A stretch of DNA of 64,000 nt from Paenibacillus sp. JCM 18996 (GCA_001313085.1 BBFE01000002.1:1-64000); one strand, 5' to 3'; positions 1-11,131 are shown, counted from the first letter of the stretch. Program-made: numbers and translations. The notes: a model not told the origin generated them from the letters alone.

Positions 1-69
1 GCCAACACAGTGTCAACAACTTTTTTTTCAGAGTTTCTAAATTGACAGCTGGTTTTTTGCGGCGTTTGT

Positions 70-339
70 TTATACTATACCAAAGTGAGCTTTAATGCAA
101 TAAGTAAAAAACAGGCCAGGTACGCCTAAAATTCCCACCGTGCCTATTGTAGTCAGATTCATCGGAAGCTCGAATGATGTATAAGGCTGAGCAGCTGGGT
201 CCCATACAGCAAAATAAATGCCGCTATAATGTGTATCCCGAGGCCGCTAAGCCAGCGAAACGAAGCTCTATTCCTCAGAAGCAGAACCAGCAGCAAAAAA
301 GGAGGAAACCAGCAGAATAACCCACCAGACGGTTGACAT
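70..339 (-). CDS. bofA: BofA family sporulation protein (frame-broken)
   Basis: Small membrane protein that in Bacillus holds back pro-sigma-K processing in the mother cell during sporulation. Starting from the ATG at 339, three frames joined in order give a hydrophobic N-terminus (STVWWVILLV), a basic loop (RNRASFRWL), a second hydrophobic stretch (FILLYGTQLL) and the family C-terminus (ELPMNLTTIGTVGILGVPG), about 88 residues, the usual BofA length. One break is at the A6 run at 295-300 and another near 188-198, where one base seems missing. It starts 4 bp after the yaaL stop, the usual recR-yaaL-bofA order. Identity rests on motif and order; both breaks look like sequence errors. Confidence 0.75.
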
Positions 340-342
340 TAC

Positions 343-613
343 CTATCCCTCCATTACAGCGCCAAGCTGTTCCCTTGAGACTTTTAACAGCTTCGCTTGT
401 TTGATCAGCATCTCGTATCTTTTTTTGAGCGGCTTCCATCGAGTAAATCGCATAATCCACCTGGTCGTTGCCGGAGACATAATTAAACCGCTCCTGCGCC
501 GCTACCCAATCCTTGTGGGCCTGTACAATTTCTTGATAAAGCGAGAGCCGATCCTGCTGCAGTGCTATACCCTGCTTCCTATCCGCCCGAGACCGTAAAT
601 TCCACCAACGCAT
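343..613 (-). CDS. yaaL: YaaL family protein (DUF2508)
   Basis: Small cytosolic protein of unknown function found between recR and bofA in Bacillales. The first 60 or so residues (MRWWNLRSRADRKQG...) read cleanly from the ATG at 613. The frame is lost at the A7 run at about 418-424; with six A the protein continues as KKYEMLIKQAKLLKVS and ends near 343, about 90 residues, the normal length. Rich in Q, E and K, probably helical. Assignment depends on the neighbours as much as on the sequence. Confidence 0.75.
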
Positions 614-796
614 TCCCCGATCCCCGTCCTTCCAATAAATTGAAATTATTCCTTATATAATAGATATAGCCGGGGAAGAGCGATTTAGAACCAAAAAAAA
701 GAAGCCTCCAGGCCCCGATAATAACAATTGTCGGGCATTGCCTGTGCTTCCTTTTAAAATCATTGTCTATATTGTGCTTGTTTTACATCACTGTAT

Positions 797-1392
797 TTAA
801 AGGTCTCTTCGACCCTCCAAAGCTTTACTCAATGTGACTTCATCCGCATATTCCAGGTCTCCGCCTACCGGCAATCCGTGAGCTATACGGGTAACTTTGA
901 TGCCAAACGGCTTGGTCAGCCTGGATAAATAAATGGCCGTGGCCTCGCCTTCAATAGTTGGATTTGTGGCAAGGATCAGTTCGTGGACCTTCTCGTCGCT
1001 TAATCTCTTCAGCAATTCGGCAATATGGATTTCTTCGGGTCCAATGCCTTCCATGGGTGAAATGGCTCCATGCAGGACATGATAATACCCGTGAAACTCC
1101 TTCGTCCTCTCAAGCGCCACCAAATCCTTCGGCTCTTGCACGACACAAATGACGGAACCGTCCCTTGTCTTGTCCTGGCATACCCGGCAAGGATCAATGT
1201 CGGTGATATTGCAGCAGACGGAACAGTAATGAAGATTGCGTTTGACATTGACCAGAGCTTGGCAAACTCGATCACTTCATCCTCTTTCATCCGCAGCACA
1301 TGAAACGCCAATCTCCCCGCGGTCTTGGGACCGATGCCCGGAAGACGAGTAAAAGAGTCAATTAACTTGGCAATGGGTTCGGGGTAATACAA
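797..1392 (-). CDS. recR: Recombination mediator RecR
   Basis: RecR acts with RecF and RecO to load RecA at gapped DNA. The protein begins [20 protein letters not shown] with the helix-hairpin-helix ([11 protein letters not shown]), followed by a four-cysteine zinc finger (CSVCCN, CRVCQD) and a Toprim domain with the family pattern [13 protein letters not shown]. Total about 198 residues, the family norm. The start is TTG at 1392, preceded by AAAAGGAGC. There is one break near 1256-1260: AAGCT where AAGGCT is needed, so one G is missing. Follows ebfC by 28 bp as in Bacillus. Confidence 0.95.
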
Positions 1393-1419
1393 TGAAATAG
1401 CTCCTTTTAGCTGACAAAA

Positions 1420-1730
1420 TTAGAATAATCCCGGGAGTTTCATTCCACCGGTGAATTTGGACATATCCGAGTTAGCCAGTTCATCCGCTTTAGCCAAAGC
1501 GTCGTTGACAGCAGTAATAATTAAATCCTGCAGCATTTCCACATCTTCAGGGTCAACAGCCTCAGGCTTGATGGAGATGCTCAGAAGCTTTTTTTCTGGC
1601 CGTTGGCTGTCACGGTAACGACTCCCCCCGCGCTTCCCTCCACCGTTTTGTTAACCAATTCTTCTTGCGCTTTAAGCATTTGCTCCTGCATTTTCTTTAC
1701 CTGCTTCATCATTTGATTCATATTTTGCAT
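1420..1730 (-). CDS. ebfC: YbaB/EbfC nucleoid-associated protein
   Basis: Small DNA-binding protein of the YbaB/EbfC family (YaaK in B. subtilis), encoded between dnaX and recR. N-terminal coiled-coil [19 protein letters not shown], then the beta region VTVTANG, and the typical C-terminus GGMKLPGLF ending at the stop at 1420; about 103 residues. The frame breaks in the A7 run near 1586-1592: [19 protein letters not shown] reads on in another frame, which needs five or eight A. Start at ATG 1730; a second in-frame ATG lies at 1720. Confidence 0.92.
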
Positions 1731-1761
1731 AGGTAAACACTCCTTATTGGAATTGAATAAT

Positions 1762-3498
1762 CTAGTCTTTTATAGTAACCAAATGCTCGCCAAACAGCTC
1801 CAGTGCCTTATCCACATGCTCAGGATTGGCGCTGCCCTGCAATGCCGGTTCCTCGGGAATCAGCTGCATAGGCTCCTGCCGCGAATCGGCCGCCCCCGGC
1901 TGCACGGCATTCCATTCATTCATCATGACCGCCATTAATTTCAAAGGCCGGCCTATTGTATCGGTAAGCACTTGTTCAATTAGCTTCTTATTTTCCGGCT
2001 TATCCGTAGTGTCCCGGTGAATCAGATTCTTGAATGCAATGAGGACAGTGTCCCCGGAACTCGAGACCGGCTCTCCGTTAATAAGCCACGCGTGGACCTG
2101 CACTTTCTTTTCCTTCACTTGCGCCAACACCGTGCTCCACTTGTTGACCACCGACCGGGTCAGCGTCTCATCCTTAGACTGCACAAAATGGTCAAGCTTT
2201 ACGCCCGATCTTCTGCCGACAGCGGAAGATACGGCGCGGCCGTTGGATGCGGCGGAAGTTCTCGCATTAGCAGGCTCCTGCGCAGCCGCCCCTTGCGACA
2301 GGTGGGCGAGCTTCTCTTCAAGCTTCTCAATCCTTCTAAGCAGGGGGGCCAGGATTTCTTGGGAATTCTCGGACGCCGCTTCGTAGGGTACGGCGGCGGA
2401 CGCCGGGGCAGGAGCATCGCCGCACAATTTAATGACGGCAATCTCAAGCAAAGTTTGCGGCTGCGATGAATATTTCATATCCGCTTGATAAGCGGTCAGC
2501 ATCTCAATCATATAGAACAATTTGTCTTTGGTAAACCCATCGGATATGCGTACATACTCGTCGGTGTGAAAGATCCGCTCCGTGACCGCCTTGGAATGGG
2601 GAATCATGCGTACCATCAGGATGTCCCTTAAATACTGGACCAGGCTTTCAATACACTTCTCGGCGCTCTTTCCTTCCTGCATGAAAGCATCGATCAAGTC
2701 CAAAGCATCCCCGGCATTCCCTTCCTTGATCGCTTGCGCGAGCTTTCCGAACTGCTCCGAGGCCAGGCCGCCGGTTACCGCGATGACGTCGCCGTAGCTG
2801 ACCCTGGTGCCTGAATAGGAAACAATCTGGTCCAGTAGGCTGAGGGCATCCCTCATTCCGCCATCCGACAGCCTCGCAATATATTGCAGCGCGTCTTCAT
2901 CCACTTGAATGTTTTCTTCGCCGCATATATGCTCAAGTCTTGCCATCTGCTCGCCAAGCGACACTCTGCGGAAGTCGAAGCGCTGGCATCTCGAAATGAT
3001 GGTGGCGGGGATTTTGTGGGGCTCTGTCGTTGCAAGAATAAACATCACATGCTCAGGAGGCTCCTCCAAGGTCTTCAGCAGCGCATTGAACGCTTCCGTT
3101 GTCAGCATGTGTACTTCGTCAATGATGTAGATCTTCCGCCTCACTTCGGTGGGCGCATATTTCACCTTGTCGCGGATATCGCGGATCTCATCCACGCCCC
3201 GGTTGGAGCCGCGTCAATCTCTACCACGTCCACAACCGTGCCTTCTGTAATTCTTTGACATACAGCGCATTCATTGCAGGGCTCGGCCGCAGGCCCTTTC
3301 TCGCAGTTAACCGCCTTTGCCAAAATTTTGGCGGCAGTCGTCTTTCCCGTTCCTCTGGGACCGCTAAAAAAGGTAAGCGTGAGAAGACCTCCCCTCCCGA
3401 AGCGAATTCTGCAGTGTCTGTATAATATGCTTCTGGCCGGCAATCTCCCTGAAGGATTGAGGCCTCCACATGCGGTATAAAGCTATATGTTGTGCCAT
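1762..3498 (-). CDS. dnaX: DNA polymerase III gamma/tau subunit
   Basis: Clamp-loader ATPase of the replicase. [21 protein letters not shown] opens the gene; then Walker A GPRGTGKT, a zinc module (CNECAVCQ), Walker B IIDEVHML and sensor 1 (ATTEPHKIP), followed by the C-terminal tau region. About 578 residues, as in Bacillus. Breaks: T6 (five needed) inside LFSGPRG at about 3366, and one missing base near 3208 in [13 protein letters not shown]. No slippery heptamer with a nearby stop as in E. coli was seen, so one product is expected. The next gene downstream is ebfC, 31 bp away. Confidence 0.96.
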
Positions 3499-3619
3499 AA
3501 CAACCCTCTCTAAACTTCAGGTAATAATAATTTTATTATACTATAACCCTATGCAGGAATGAAGTAAGTCAAAAAATTAAAACTCCTTGCCGGAAACGAT
3601 TCCGAAAGGAGTCAGGATG

Positions 3620-5046
3620 CTAAGGTAGCGGCAGGCCCACGGTAAACGTCGTCCCAAAACCTTTGGAAGACACGCGGATCCATCCGCCTATATCGTGGAT
3701 GATTCTTTGGCACACCGATAAGCCAGCCCGGTGCCATTTTCTTTTGTCGTAAAAAAAAGGGTCGAATATTTTATCAATCAGAAAAAACCGGAATACCCGG
3801 ACCCGTGTCGTGGATATCGATGTACAACCACCGCTCGGAATAGTCGGCTTTTTTCAGTAATACTAAGCGTCCCGCCTTCGGACATCGCTTCAATCCCATT
3901 CTTGCAGAGATTCAAAAAAAACACCTGCTTGAGCATTTCTTTATCGGCGATAATGTGCGCGGAAGGAGACTCAGGTTCGTAATTGACGCTCACTTTGTGC
4001 AGAATGGCCTCGTTATTGATGAGCGGGAGGATACCCTGAAGCACCTTCGATACATCAACCTGCTCAAAAGAGATGTGCTTAGGCTTGCTGAGCAGCAAAA
4101 AAATTCATTGAGAAGCTCATTGATCCTGTCAATTTCATCGAGCATCACCTGAGTATAGGTTCTCTCTTTATCCATCCCCTTCTCCGTAAAAGTATTGCGG
4201 AACATTTGCAGAAAACCTTTTATGGACGTCAGCGGGTTACGTATTTCATGGGCGGTTCCCGCCGCAATCTGTCCTATCATCGCCAGTTTATCGCTCCTCT
4301 GCACCTGCTGCTCCAGGGAACGCAAATTCGTCACATCTTTAAACATAACATACGCGCCGACAATCTCTCCGTCCTGATTTCTCAGCACATTGGAATCCAG
4401 CAGAAGCTCGTATCTCTCCGTATTGTTCGTCCAGGAAACCGCCTGGTTTCTCACGACTTGGCCGTCAAGCAGCGTACGCTGCACGATTCTATGTTCATTC
4501 GGCACGGAAGCGAAAATCTCGTCCATTGATCGATTAAGGATGCTGCTTTTGTCCAGACCCAGCACTCTGCAGGCCATTTCACTGATATCCACAAGATGAA
4601 AATCAGGATCGATCAAAAGCACACCCAAATTCACATCTCGCAAAAAAAGTTCCCGCGAACCGCTGCAGCACGTTGTACTCGGCTCCCCTCAGAATTAAAA
4701 GAAAATGGGGTTCGGACTGTATTTGGAAGCCTAATACAATGTAGTTCTTCACGATTCTTGGAGACGGGCCCTGCAGCACTTCCAAAGGAGGAATCTGTCC
4801 GCTGCTTTCGCCGATTTGAAAGAAACGATTATATAACGAAACCAGCGGCTCATGAAATCTGATATACCCGGCGACCGATCGGCCCGTCAGCTCTTTTCTG
4901 CTCTGCCCCGTCCATTTGACGAAATTGGAACAGCAGAACACGATCCTCTCTTCCGAATCCAAAACGATCATCGGTTGATGTTCATAATACAAATAGCGCT
5001 CAACTTCCTGCAGGGAAATTTCAAGCATTGAGTTCATTGGAAGCAT
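3620..5046 (-). CDS. PAS-domain sensor histidine kinase
   Basis: Soluble-looking sensor kinase of about 475 residues with no transmembrane segment. It contains a PAS domain near residues 20-110 (MIVLDSEERIVFCC), a second PAS (GVLLIDPDFHLVDISEMACR) with a PAC tail, a HisKA phosphoacceptor (AHEIRNPLTSIKGF) and a HATPase with N box NLCKNGIEAM, DTGPGIP and TGLGLSV. The architecture resembles sporulation kinases of the KinA/KinE type, and spo0F lies 6 kb away, so feeding the Spo0 phosphorelay is a reasonable inference but not shown. Four or so breaks: A-runs near 3755, 3795, 4100 and 4645, plus a missing G in GLGLS near 3722. No partner response regulator is adjacent. Confidence 0.88.
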
Positions 5047-5182
5047 CCTATCACCTCAGACAGTTTATAGATTCCTAATACAATTCTCCCTCCACTCCCA
5101 TTTTCCTTCCAATAATACGTCCTCCCAGGTTTTTTCTAAATTCTACGTATCCCGCAAGCCCGAAAAAAACTTGAGAAGAAAT

Positions 5183-5233
5183 CCCCCAAAAGTGAGGCAA
5201 ACCTTCGAAGCCTCTTCCGAGTACTTTTGGGGG
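5183..5233. repeat. Long inverted repeat between kinase gene and SRP RNA
   Basis: CCCCCAAAAGT (5183-5193) pairs perfectly with ACTTTTGGGGG (5223-5233). Inside it GAGGC (5194-5198) pairs with GCCTC (5210-5214). No T tract follows on either strand, so it is not an ordinary intrinsic terminator. It lies upstream of the histidine kinase start, so it may sit in that gene's leader. Confidence 0.6.
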
Positions 5234-5274
5234 AGCCCCCTTCATCCACAGAAATTGCTTCGCATAATTCTATA

Positions 5275-5320
5275 CAAAAAAAACACGCGTTGGAACAAAA
5301 TCCACTAACGCGTGTTTCTC
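5275..5320 (-). terminator. Intrinsic terminator of SRP RNA
   Basis: Read on the minus strand: AAACACGCGTT, a 14-nt loop, AACGCGTGTTT, then a run of T (5274-5283). It lies just beyond the 3' end of the SRP RNA. Confidence 0.85.
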
Positions 5321-5328
5321 ATGCAGTA

Positions 5329-5603
5329 TGTATCGTGCACCTGTTATTGATCTTACAGTCCAAGCGGCACCTTCACCGTTAGCTCGGTTAGGCCACCCTC
5401 CGGCACATGGAACATCCTACTTACGGCTGCTTCCTTCCGGACCTGACCGGGTTCGTTGGCGTCCATTGCGGAGGACCCGACTGTCAACACCACGTGTAAA
5501 TACCAGGCCTCACACTGACAAGACCTCTAACAGGAATTCAACCCCGCTACAGCGGATTGCGGGTTACAGGGCACCGCTACCTCCCCATCTAGCACGGTAG
5601 AGA
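5329..5603 (-). ncRNA. scr: Signal recognition particle RNA, long Bacillus type (scRNA)
   Basis: RNA core of the signal recognition particle, which with Ffh targets nascent membrane and secreted proteins. The universally conserved Ffh-binding domain reads CAGGTCCGGAAGGAAGCAGC on the minus strand near 5430-5450. The 5' part (ACCGTGCTAGATGGGGAGG and GGTGCCCTGTAACC) and the closing 3' part (AGGTGCACGATA) pair end to end as in the roughly 270 nt Bacillus scRNA with an Alu-like domain. Followed by a clear terminator. The ends are estimated by analogy and may be off by a few bases. It sits near dnaX as in B. subtilis, but a kinase gene intervenes. Confidence 0.95.
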
Positions 5604-5673
5604 TAAGTATATCCGATAATGCGCGAAATATCAACTTGGAGGGATAAATTGCTAGTTTGCCGGGACGCGCAGC

Positions 5674-5724
5674 AAAAAAACCTCCTTTACTCCATCGAAA
5701 CGATAGATAAAGAAGGTGGTTTTA
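5674..5724 (-). terminator. Terminator after rpmE
   Basis: Minus-strand stem AAACCACCTTCTTTA / GTAAAGGAGGTTT around a loop of about 17 nt, ending in T7. Placed about 30 bp after the rpmE stop; it could work in both directions. Confidence 0.75.
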
Positions 5725-5751
5725 TGCTGTTCAACTGCAGGAAAACGGAAA

Positions 5752-5949
5752 TTAGATTCCGTACTTCTTCTTGAAACGATCCACACGACCGCCCACATCC
5801 ATAAACTTCTGCTTACCAGTGAAGAACGGGTGGCAGTTCGAGCAAACTTCAACTTTCAGGTTGGGCTTGACGGAACCCGCTTCAAATGTGTTGCCGCAAG
5901 CGCAAGTCACCGTAGTCAAGTGGTACTTGGGATGAATAGCTTCTTTCAT
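5752..5949 (-). CDS. rpmE: 50S ribosomal protein bL31, zinc-binding form
   Basis: Ribosomal protein of the large subunit, 65 residues, intact. It starts [19 protein letters not shown] and carries the zinc ligands CAC and CSNCHPF, so this is the C+ (zinc) form rather than the zinc-independent paralogue. An in-frame ATG at 6015 is rejected because the one at 5949 has the ribosome site AGAGGTGAAGG and gives the family length. Has its own terminator. Downstream of rho in B. subtilis too, here with a radical SAM gene between. Confidence 0.97.
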   Translation of the reverse strand: MKEAIHPKYHLTTVTCACGNTFEAGSVKPNLKVEVCSNCHPFFTGKQKFMDVGGRVDRFKKKYGI

Positions 5950-6054
5950 TTCCTTCACCTCTTTCCGCCCTGGTTCTGTATGCAGATCCAGAGTTATGTC
6001 GACACATGGCAACATTATATCACCATTACCATCAGAAAAGCAATAACTTATTCC

Positions 6055-7327
6055 TTAGATTCCGGGTGCAGGGAATCTTCTTTCCCCCACCGGGGGAACA
6101 TGAGTGTAAGAACCGATTACGACATCCGGCAGCTCCTGCGTAAATATCTCAATCGCCTGCTTCATGCCCAGCAGTTCTCCTTGGGCTTTAGGGATAATGC
6201 CCAGATAGCTTTCGGGATCGATGTTCAGATTGCGCAGTTGAATCAGCTTCAGGTTGGTCCTTCTGCAAAATTCGATCATCGCTTCCACTTCTTCCTCGCG
6301 GTCGGTTACACCGGGAAAGATCAAATAGTTGATGGAAGTGTAGACCCCTTGGTCCGCTGCGTATTTTAAAGACTTCTCCACATTCTTGAGCGTATAGCCG
6401 CGGGGTTTATAATAGGCGTTGTAATGGCCGTCCATGGCGCTGATCGTGCTCACCCGCATCAAATCCAGCCCGGCGTCCACAATGCCTCTGATATGATCTG
6501 AAAGTCCCGCATTCGTATTGATATTGATATAGCCAAGCTTCGTCTGCTGTCTAACCTTACGCATCGCCTCTATGATAAGCGAGGCTTGAGTCGAAGGTTC
6601 CCCTTCACAGCCTTGGCCGAAAGAGATGATGCTCTCGGGCGTGGATAAATGCTCGAGCATAATCTCGACAATCTCATCCACATGGGGCCTGAAGTTCATC
6701 CGCGTCTGCGGGGCGACGAAGCCGCTGTCGTCCGGTTGTTCGGAAATACAACCGTGACAGCCGGCATTGCAGGAATAAGAGACCGGGACAGCCCCCTCCC
6801 ATCGGTTCAAAAAACGTGTTGGATGCGGTCAAGCATTCATACCCCAACGCGCAATTGGAAAGGTGTTCAAACAATCGATTCTGCGGATACTTGGCGAGAA
6901 GCTGCTTCACCCGAACTTCGAGCACATCCGGGTCGCAGCCAGCAGGGTTCCAGGGGTGAGGGTCGTCACTGAGACGCGCAGCCACATGGAACCCCCCGTC
7001 CTTCCATACAACGGCTGTGTAACCGAACAGCGGGAGCAGCTGCGCTTTGTCCGATTTGATATAACCAGGCAGCAGCAGCCGGGTGTAGCCTTGGGGGAGC
7101 AAAGCGCCTACGGCATGGTAATCGCCGGGAAAGAGCTTCATCTCCCCGTTGTCCGGGTCCATTCCTACCGGCCGGGTAAAAGGCAGACTCACCAAAGTGG
7201 CTCCTTCCGGCAAGGGAATCAGCTCGTCTTCCAAAATTTCAGTTATCATTTCGGCATTCCGGCCCAAGCCGAGCAATTCCGAATGGTCATATACTTTGCC
7301 TTCGGCATCCGAGTAGACCAAATTCAT
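6055..7327 (-). CDS. Radical SAM protein
   Basis: About 424 residues once one A6 run near 6809 is read as five. The N-terminal 180 residues form a non-catalytic domain with no motif I recognise; then comes the [4Fe-4S] motif CNAGCHGC (CxxxCxxC), the GQGCEGEP segment that binds SAM, and a half TIM barrel. The second half is intact. The substrate is unknown; no SPASM-type cysteine cluster is seen at the C-terminus. It lies between rho and rpmE with 20 bp to rho, so it is probably transcribed with them. Confidence 0.88.
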
Positions 7328-7347
7328 ATGTTTTCAGCTCCTTTGAC

Positions 7348-8651
7348 TTAAGAAGCGGAGTTCTTCAATTTCTTCGGGTTGTTCGTTCCGTTCGAACCAT
7401 TCGCAGAGTCCAAAGTTTCCAAAAAAAACTCCACGTTCGTTTTCGTTTCACCGATTTTCTTAATAAACGCTTCTATATATTCATGGGAATCGTTCATGCT
7501 CTTGCGCAGTGCCCAAACCTTATCCAGCTCTTCCTTGCTTAAAAGCATTTCTTCCCTGCGCGTTCCCGACCGGCGAATATCGATGGACGGGAAAATACGG
7601 CGTTCGGCTAGCCTGCGGTCCAGATGAAGCTCGAGGTTTCCGGTTCCTTTAAACTCTTCATAGATGACATCGTCCATACGGGATCCGGTCTCCACCAAAG
7701 CGGTGGCCAGAATGGTGAGCGAACCGCCTTCTTCGATGTTCCTGGCCGCTCCGAAGAAACGCTTGGGACGATGGAAGGCGCCGGGGTCGATACCGCCGGA
7801 GAGCGTACGCCCGGATGGCGGGATCACCAGGTTGTAGGCCCGTGCCAGACGGGTGATGGAATCCATCAGGATTACGACATCCTTCTTATGCTCAACGAGG
7901 CGCTGTGCCCGTTCCAGGACAAGCTCAGCCACTTTGATATGATTCTCGGGCAGCTCGTCAAAAGTAGAAGCCACGACTTCCCCATTGACGCTGCGCTGCA
8001 TATCCGTCACTTCTTCAGGGCGTTCGTCAATAAGCAGCACGAAAAGCTCGATTTCCGGATAATTAGTGGAAATGCTGTTGGCTATTTCTTTCAGAAGAAG
8101 GGTTTTTCCCGCTTTGGGCGGAGCACGATCAATCCGCGCTGCCCAAGCCCTACGGGAGACATCAGATCCATAATTCGGGTGGACAATTGGGATGGGGAAG
8201 ATTCCAAAACCACTCTCTTTTGCGGATAAAGAGGAGTAAGTGCAGGAAAATGAAGTCTTTCGGACGCCGTTTCCGGAGGTTCTCCGTTGACCGCTTCCAC
8301 ATGAAGAAGCCCGAAATATCTCTCGTTCTCCTTGGGTGGCCGGCATTTACCCGATACCATGTCGCCGGACCTTAAATCGAATCTGCGGATTTGCGAAGCG
8401 GATATATAAATATCTTCCGAGCTGGGCAGATAGTTGATCGGCCGCAGAAAACCGAATCCTTCCGGGAGTACATCGAGCACGCCCTGCATAAACATAAGCC
8501 CGCCTTGCTCGGCTTGAGCCCGTAAAATCGCAAATATGAGTTCTTTTTTTTGTTCATTTTTTTCCGTAATAGGGGATTTGATGCTTTTTTTAGCCAGTTG
8601 ATATAATTCGGTCAATTTCAGCGCTTCCAGCTGCGCCAGGTGCATATCCAT
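7348..8651 (-). CDS. rho: Transcription termination factor Rho
   Basis: Hexameric RNA helicase for factor-dependent termination. The N-terminal domain ([25 protein letters not shown]) is followed by the cold-shock RNA-binding domain ([20 protein letters not shown]) and a RecA-like ATPase with AGKT, Walker [18 protein letters not shown], the Q loop [10 protein letters not shown] and the R loop. About 434 residues. A single break sits at the P loop near 8128: GTGCTCCG where GTGGCTCCG (VAPPKAGKT) is required, so one G is missing. Starts at ATG 8651; a second ATG two codons on (8645) is equally possible. Confidence 0.96.
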
Positions 8652-8717
8652 CTATTTAACCACCACACTTTATAATTTAGAACAGCCGTCTGCAGTTCCT
8701 GTGATTCTATCTATTGC

Positions 8718-9970
8718 CTAATCTCGCTCTCTCCATACTTCCGCGCCGAGCGCAGTCAAATTATCAACCAAATTGTCATATCCGCGGTCGATGTACTCCA
8801 CGCCTGTTATTTCGGTAACGCCCGAAGGCACTGCCAAACCGGCGACCACGAGCGCCGCGCCCGCCCGCAGATCGGTCGCCCTCACTTTGGCGGCGTTCAA
8901 TTGGCTGTATTCTATGACAGCGGAACGGCCTTCCACTTTGATATTGCCGCCCATTCTTACCAATTCGGGTATATGCTTGAAACGGTTGCCGTAAATATAA
9001 TCCGTCAGAATGCTGACCCCCCTGGCCTGCGTCAACAAGCTGGACATCGGGGACTGAAGATCTGTGGCAAAACCGGGATACACCAAAGCTTTAACGTCAA
9101 CACTTCCATATTCGGGCTGTCCCACCACTCTGATGGACTCATCCATTTCGTAGATATGTACGCCCATTTCCTGAAGTTTAGCGGTAACAGCTTCCATATG
9201 CTTCGGTATCACGTTATCGACGACTACATCCCCGCAGGTCGCGGCGGCTGCAATCATATAAGTTCCCGCCTGAATCCGGTCGGGTATAATAGAATGGCGG
9301 CAGCCTGCATGGAATCTACGCCTTCTATACGGATGGTTTCCGTACCTGCGCCTTTGATGCGGGCACCCATGGAATTCAATAGTGTAGCAACATCTATAAT
9401 TTCAGGCTCTTTGGCCGCGTTTTCAATAGTAGTCAGACCTTTAGCGCGCGAAGCCGCTAACATGATATTAATGGTAGCTCCTACACTGACGACATCCAAA
9501 TAAATCTTGGCGCCGGTTAACTCTTTGGCGCTTATGCGAATACAACCCTGCTCGTTGCTTACTATAGCTCCCAAAGCTTCAAAACCTTTGATATGCTGAT
9601 CGATCGGACGAGGTTCAAAATCACAGCCGCCGGGCAAACCGATGGTGGCTTCGCCAAATCTACCCAATAAAGCTCCCATCAAATAATAGGAAGCCCTTAG
9701 CTTCTTCACATTCCCGTTAGGCATAGGAATGGATTTCATCCTGCTCGGATCGATCTTCATCTGATCGCCCTGCCACTCCACCACTCCGCCTAAATCCGTC
9801 AGTATTTCCGTGTAAATGCCCACATCGCTGATCTGGGGCAAATTGTCCAGTACGACGACTGTCTCCGAAAGAATTGCTGCGGGAATCAAGGCAACCGCGC
9901 TGTTCTTTGCGCCGCTAATCTGAACCGTTCCGCGAAGCGGACGTCCTCCTGCGACCATCAACTTCTCCAT
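8718..9970 (-). CDS. murA: UDP-N-acetylglucosamine 1-carboxyvinyltransferase
   Basis: First committed step of peptidoglycan synthesis: transfer of enolpyruvate from PEP to UDP-GlcNAc. Begins [20 protein letters not shown], with GAKNSAV for substrate binding and the loop [15 protein letters not shown] carrying the catalytic cysteine. About 417 residues. One break near 9300: CAGGCTGC where CAGGGCTGC is needed. Its place next to rho and fbaA matches murZ (murAB) of B. subtilis rather than murAA, so it may be the second paralogue. Confidence 0.95.
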
Positions 9971-10044
9971 ACGTTACTCTTCCTCCTACATTAGGCCAAA
10001 CTTGGGTGCAAACATAAAGCTGCTGACGCTGCGACAAAGAAGAT

Positions 10045-10076
10045 AGGGAGGAAATCATAGTAAATGATTTCCCCCG
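10045..10076 (-). terminator. Possible terminator after fbaA
   Basis: Hairpin GGGGGAAATCA / TGATTTCCTCCC with a 7-nt loop on the minus strand, just after the fbaA stop. The following T stretch is short, so termination is only probable. Confidence 0.45.
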
Positions 10077-10084
10077 TATTCAAT

Positions 10085-10940
10085 TCAGGCTTGATTTGAG
10101 CTGCCGAATAGTTGGATTTTGGATTTAACTACTTCAACCATGGCCTTGCGGGCGGGAGTGAGATATTTACGAGGATCATACACCTTGGAGTCTTTGTTCA
10201 GCACTTCGCGGATTGCGTCCGTACAAGCGACCTGATTCTCCGTGTTGACGTTGATCTTGCCGACGCCGGCTTGAATGGATTTCTTAATCATTTCGTCCGG
10301 TACTCCGGATCCGCCGTGCAGAACTACCGGAACCGGAATTTTGCCGGAGACGGCTTGAATAATATCGAAATGGATGTTCGGTTCCCCTGCATACATTCCA
10401 TGCGCTGTACCCACAGCAATCGCCAGGCAGTCCACTCCGGTCTCTTCGTAGAAGCGGATGGCTTCTTCCGGCTTGGCCAGGCTTGCATTGGCTTCGTCAA
10501 CCGAGATGTCGTCTTCGACTCCGCCGATTGTGCCCAGCTCGCCTTCAACGGATACGCCCATCGCGTGAGCGGCTTTGACCACTTCTTTGGTCAAGCGGAT
10601 GTTCTCCTCGAAGGAATAGTGGGATCCGTCGAACATAACGGAGCTGAATCCGGCGCGGATACACTGCATTGCCACTTCAAAGCTGCTGCCGTGGTCCAGA
10701 TGCAGAGCAATCGGCAGTCCTGACTTCTTAGCCGCCGCTTCGGCGATCGCTACCGTAAACTCGATGCCCATATACTTCAAAGCGCCTTCGCTTACCCCGT
10801 AAATAAAAGGCGACTTCAATTCCATCGCAGCTTCGACAATCGCTTGAGCAAACTCAAGGTTGTTCATGTTAAACTGGCCAACGGCGAATTTATTCGCTTT
10901 TGCTTTGGGTAAAAAACTCGTTCATAGAAACCAATGGCAT
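10085..10940 (-). CDS. fbaA: Class II fructose-bisphosphate aldolase
   Basis: Glycolytic and gluconeogenic cleavage of fructose 1,6-bisphosphate; zinc enzyme. Zinc ligands and active site are visible: HLDHGSS, GELGTIGGVED, HGGSGVPDE and NVNTENQ. The N-terminus MPLVSMNEFLPKAKANKF begins at ATG 10940; the T6 run at about 10911-10916 must be five to join it to the rest. About 285 residues. Lies between spo0F and murA as in B. subtilis, without the transaldolase-like gene found there. Confidence 0.96.
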
Positions 10941-11099
10941 ACTGTGAATCCTCCTCTAATAGCCTGTCATTCAATCGCACTGTGATATTATACCACAATC
11001 ATTCATCAATTGTAATGAAAGGCGGAATCCGCTTGTATTTTATTTGTTCCACTCTCATTTTCCCCATCCCGGGTTTGGAGTAACCGCTCCTCGAAGAAA

Positions 11100-11131
11100 T
11101 GCAAAAAAAAGAATCCTGAATCATCAGGATC
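11100..11131 (-). terminator. Terminator of spo0F
   Basis: Minus-strand ATCCTGA, loop TGAT, TCAGGAT, then TCTTTTTTTT. The stem overlaps the proposed spo0F stop codon. Confidence 0.85.

Noticed and set aside
1762..3498. Programmed frameshift in dnaX as in E. coli
   Set aside because: No A AAA AAG slippery site followed by an early stop; the breaks seen are at ordinary homopolymers and match the error pattern in all other genes.
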